Positions 5,738-6,693 of a DNA stretch of 6,693 nucleotides are shown here, piece after piece; position 1 is the first letter of the stretch; every line of letters begins with the position of its first letter. The notes under the pieces were generated by a model. It made no database searches. It was not told the DNA's origin and worked only from the letters and a program-made list of their open reading frames with translations. The position numbers and the translations under genes were made by a program. The stretch is from Planctomycetota bacterium. GTDB lineage: Bacteria > Planctomycetota > Phycisphaerae > WQYP01. The stretch is from assembly GCA_021828935.1 (NCBI GenBank), contig JAJZCU010000118.1, forward strand, positions 1 through 6,693, written 5' to 3'.

Positions 5738-6693
5738 CGGGTTTATTGCGCTAATCATTCGCGACGCCCGCGGAGCTGCGCCCATACGCCGGGCCTCCTC
5801 CACTGCCCCGTACACCGGCGCCATGCGCGGACGCACGATTTTCACGTTTGGGACAACCCGCCGAACCGCAGCGGCTAAAAGCGGCGTGAACGGCGGCCCG
5901 GATGCAGCCAGCCCGCCGGCCATCACCAGCTCGAACGCGCCCGCCTCGCCGAAACAATGCGCCGCCGCCGAGCGCACCAGCGCGGCCAAACCCGCGGCAG
6001 CGTTGTTAAGAATTTCCATGGCCACCGCATCGCCATCCAGCATGGCCTGCACCACATCCCGCGCCAAAGCGGCAATGGCGTCGCGAGTCAGCGGTTCATT
6101 GTGAACACGGTGGATAAATTCGCGCGGCGTCCTGAGGCCCAGCCGTTGAAACACAATATCGCGCAAAACCGTGGGCCCGATACGGCCATCTTCACACCGC
6201 ACGGCGGCCTCCAGTGCCCGCAGGCCCACCCATCCGGCGCTGCCAACGTCATCCGCCAGCGCCCCCCATCCGCCGCACATGAAGCTCTTTGCATCGCCGT
6301 TTCTTGCCAAACAAACCGACCCCGTGCCCGCAATCAAAACCGCGCCCGGCTTGCCGCCCAATCCGCCGGCCAGCGCGGCCACAGTGTCGTTCTCCACAAC
6401 CACCTGCATGCCGGGCGCGACGCCTGGAATTGCGCGGACCATCGCAGTCACCCGCAGTCGGTCCGCGTCCACCGATACGCCGCTCATGCCCAGAAATATG
6501 CATGCAACTGATTTCGGAATTGGTCCATGGCACGCCCCGGTTAGCGCCCGTTCCAGATTTGCCCGGGCCGCCGCAGGTTCATGGTGATTTAAGTTGCTGG
6601 AATCCGCCTCGCACACGCCCAATATGCGGCCGGTGGAATCCGCCAACGCGGCGCGCGTCGCGGTGCCGCCGCCGTCAACGCCCAAAAAAAGCG
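5711..6693 (-). CDS. BadF/BadG/BcrA/BcrD-family sugar kinase, N-acetylglucosamine kinase-like (5' end beyond the window)
   Basis: An ASKHA-fold ATP-dependent kinase, probably phosphorylating a hexose or amino sugar such as N-acetylglucosamine. The frame continues to the right edge (LFLGVDGGGT). The apparent TTG start at 6683-6685 is unlikely to be real, since family members usually begin a few residues before FLGVDGGGT; probably only a few codons are missing. Numbering from that TTG: DGGGT (4-8) is the phosphate-1 loop; VENDTVAA (97-104) holds the likely catalytic D100; GTGS (120-123) is phosphate-2; GGWG (138-141) leads into DDVGSAGWVG (145-154); MAGGLAASG (255-263) is the adenosine-binding part. 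Family members commonly read GDEGS where this has DDVGS, so the usual Glu is Val. The C-terminal 25 residues are low in complexity and encode the next gene's ribosome binding site. TGA overlaps the isomerase ATG (ATGA), so the two form an operon. The specific sugar is inferred only. Confidence 0.88.
   Translation of the reverse strand, partial: LFLGVDGGGTATRAALADSTGRILGVCEADSSNLNHHEPAAARANLERALTGACHGPIPKSVACIFLGMSGVSVDADRLRVTAMVRAIPGVAPGMQVVVENDTVAALAGGLGGKPGAVLIAGTGSVCLARNGDAKSFMCGGWGALADDVGSAGWVGLRALEAAVRCEDGRIGPTVLRDIVFQRLGLRTPREFIHRVHNEPLTRDAIAALARDVVQAMLDGDAVAMEILNNAAAGLAALVRSAAAHCFGEAGAFELVMAGGLAASGPPFTPLLAAAVRRVVPNVKIVRPRMAPVYGAVEEARRMGAAPRASRMISAINPPTGGGNSP

Noticed and set aside
5508..6511. 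Plus-strand frames of 198 and 184 residues (5508-6104, 5957-6511)
   Set aside because: Both are antisense to the kinase and isomerase. They are rich in Arg, Ala and Pro without domains, and overlap each other.
6683..6685. TTG as the true start of the sugar kinase
   Set aside because: The frame continues in sense upstream (Leu-Phe before LGVDGGGT), as in family members where residues precede this motif. The start is almost surely outside the window.

Overview
The window is GC-rich bacterial chromosome with ordinary, fairly compact gene organisation. No mobile element, integrase, CRISPR array, tRNA or rRNA is visible. The gene content suggests an environmental, carbohydrate-degrading bacterium: an L-fucose/L-arabinose isomerase-superfamily protein, a BadF/BadG-type sugar kinase, and an unusually long class I mannose-6-phosphate isomerase. 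A Planctomycetota-like lineage would fit, but this is only an impression from the gene families; no phylogenetic marker settles it.

Layout, left to right. Positions 1-133 hold the last 43 codons of an unidentified plus-strand protein. Facing it on the minus strand is a 487-residue sugar isomerase (159-1622) with a GTG start, a clear ribosome binding site and its own promoter candidate. The -35 box of that promoter lies at the tail of the upstream gene's terminator. Next, also on the minus strand, are two small putative lipoproteins: a 117-residue Gly/Asn/Met-rich one (2046-2399) followed by a 69-residue Thr/Lys-rich one (1761-1970). They share a direction, have a hairpin between them and end at a strong intrinsic terminator (1685-1717).

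A 267-base intergenic region (2400-2666) separates the lipoproteins from a divergent plus-strand RluA/RluD-type pseudouridine synthase (2667-3809). A perfect TATAAT ends six bases before its ATG, so the message is probably leaderless. This gene converges on a minus-strand pair across about 105 bases of hairpin-rich DNA. In transcription order the pair is the kinase (entering from the right edge, 5' end outside the window) and the 599-residue phosphomannose-isomerase-like protein. They overlap by four bases (ATGA) and look translationally coupled.

Working together: the kinase plus isomerase pair makes biochemical sense as phosphorylation of a hexose or amino sugar followed by aldose/ketose-phosphate isomerisation, feeding fructose-6-phosphate into glycolysis. 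The substrate cannot be fixed from sequence. The separate isomerase at 159-1622 points to use of fucose- or arabinose-like sugars but is not in the same operon. I found no clear evidence of an undescribed defence, mobile or regulatory system. The points most worth a second look are the long N-terminal extension on the phosphomannose isomerase, the leaderless start of the pseudouridine synthase, the promoter embedded in a terminator, and the two small lipoproteins.
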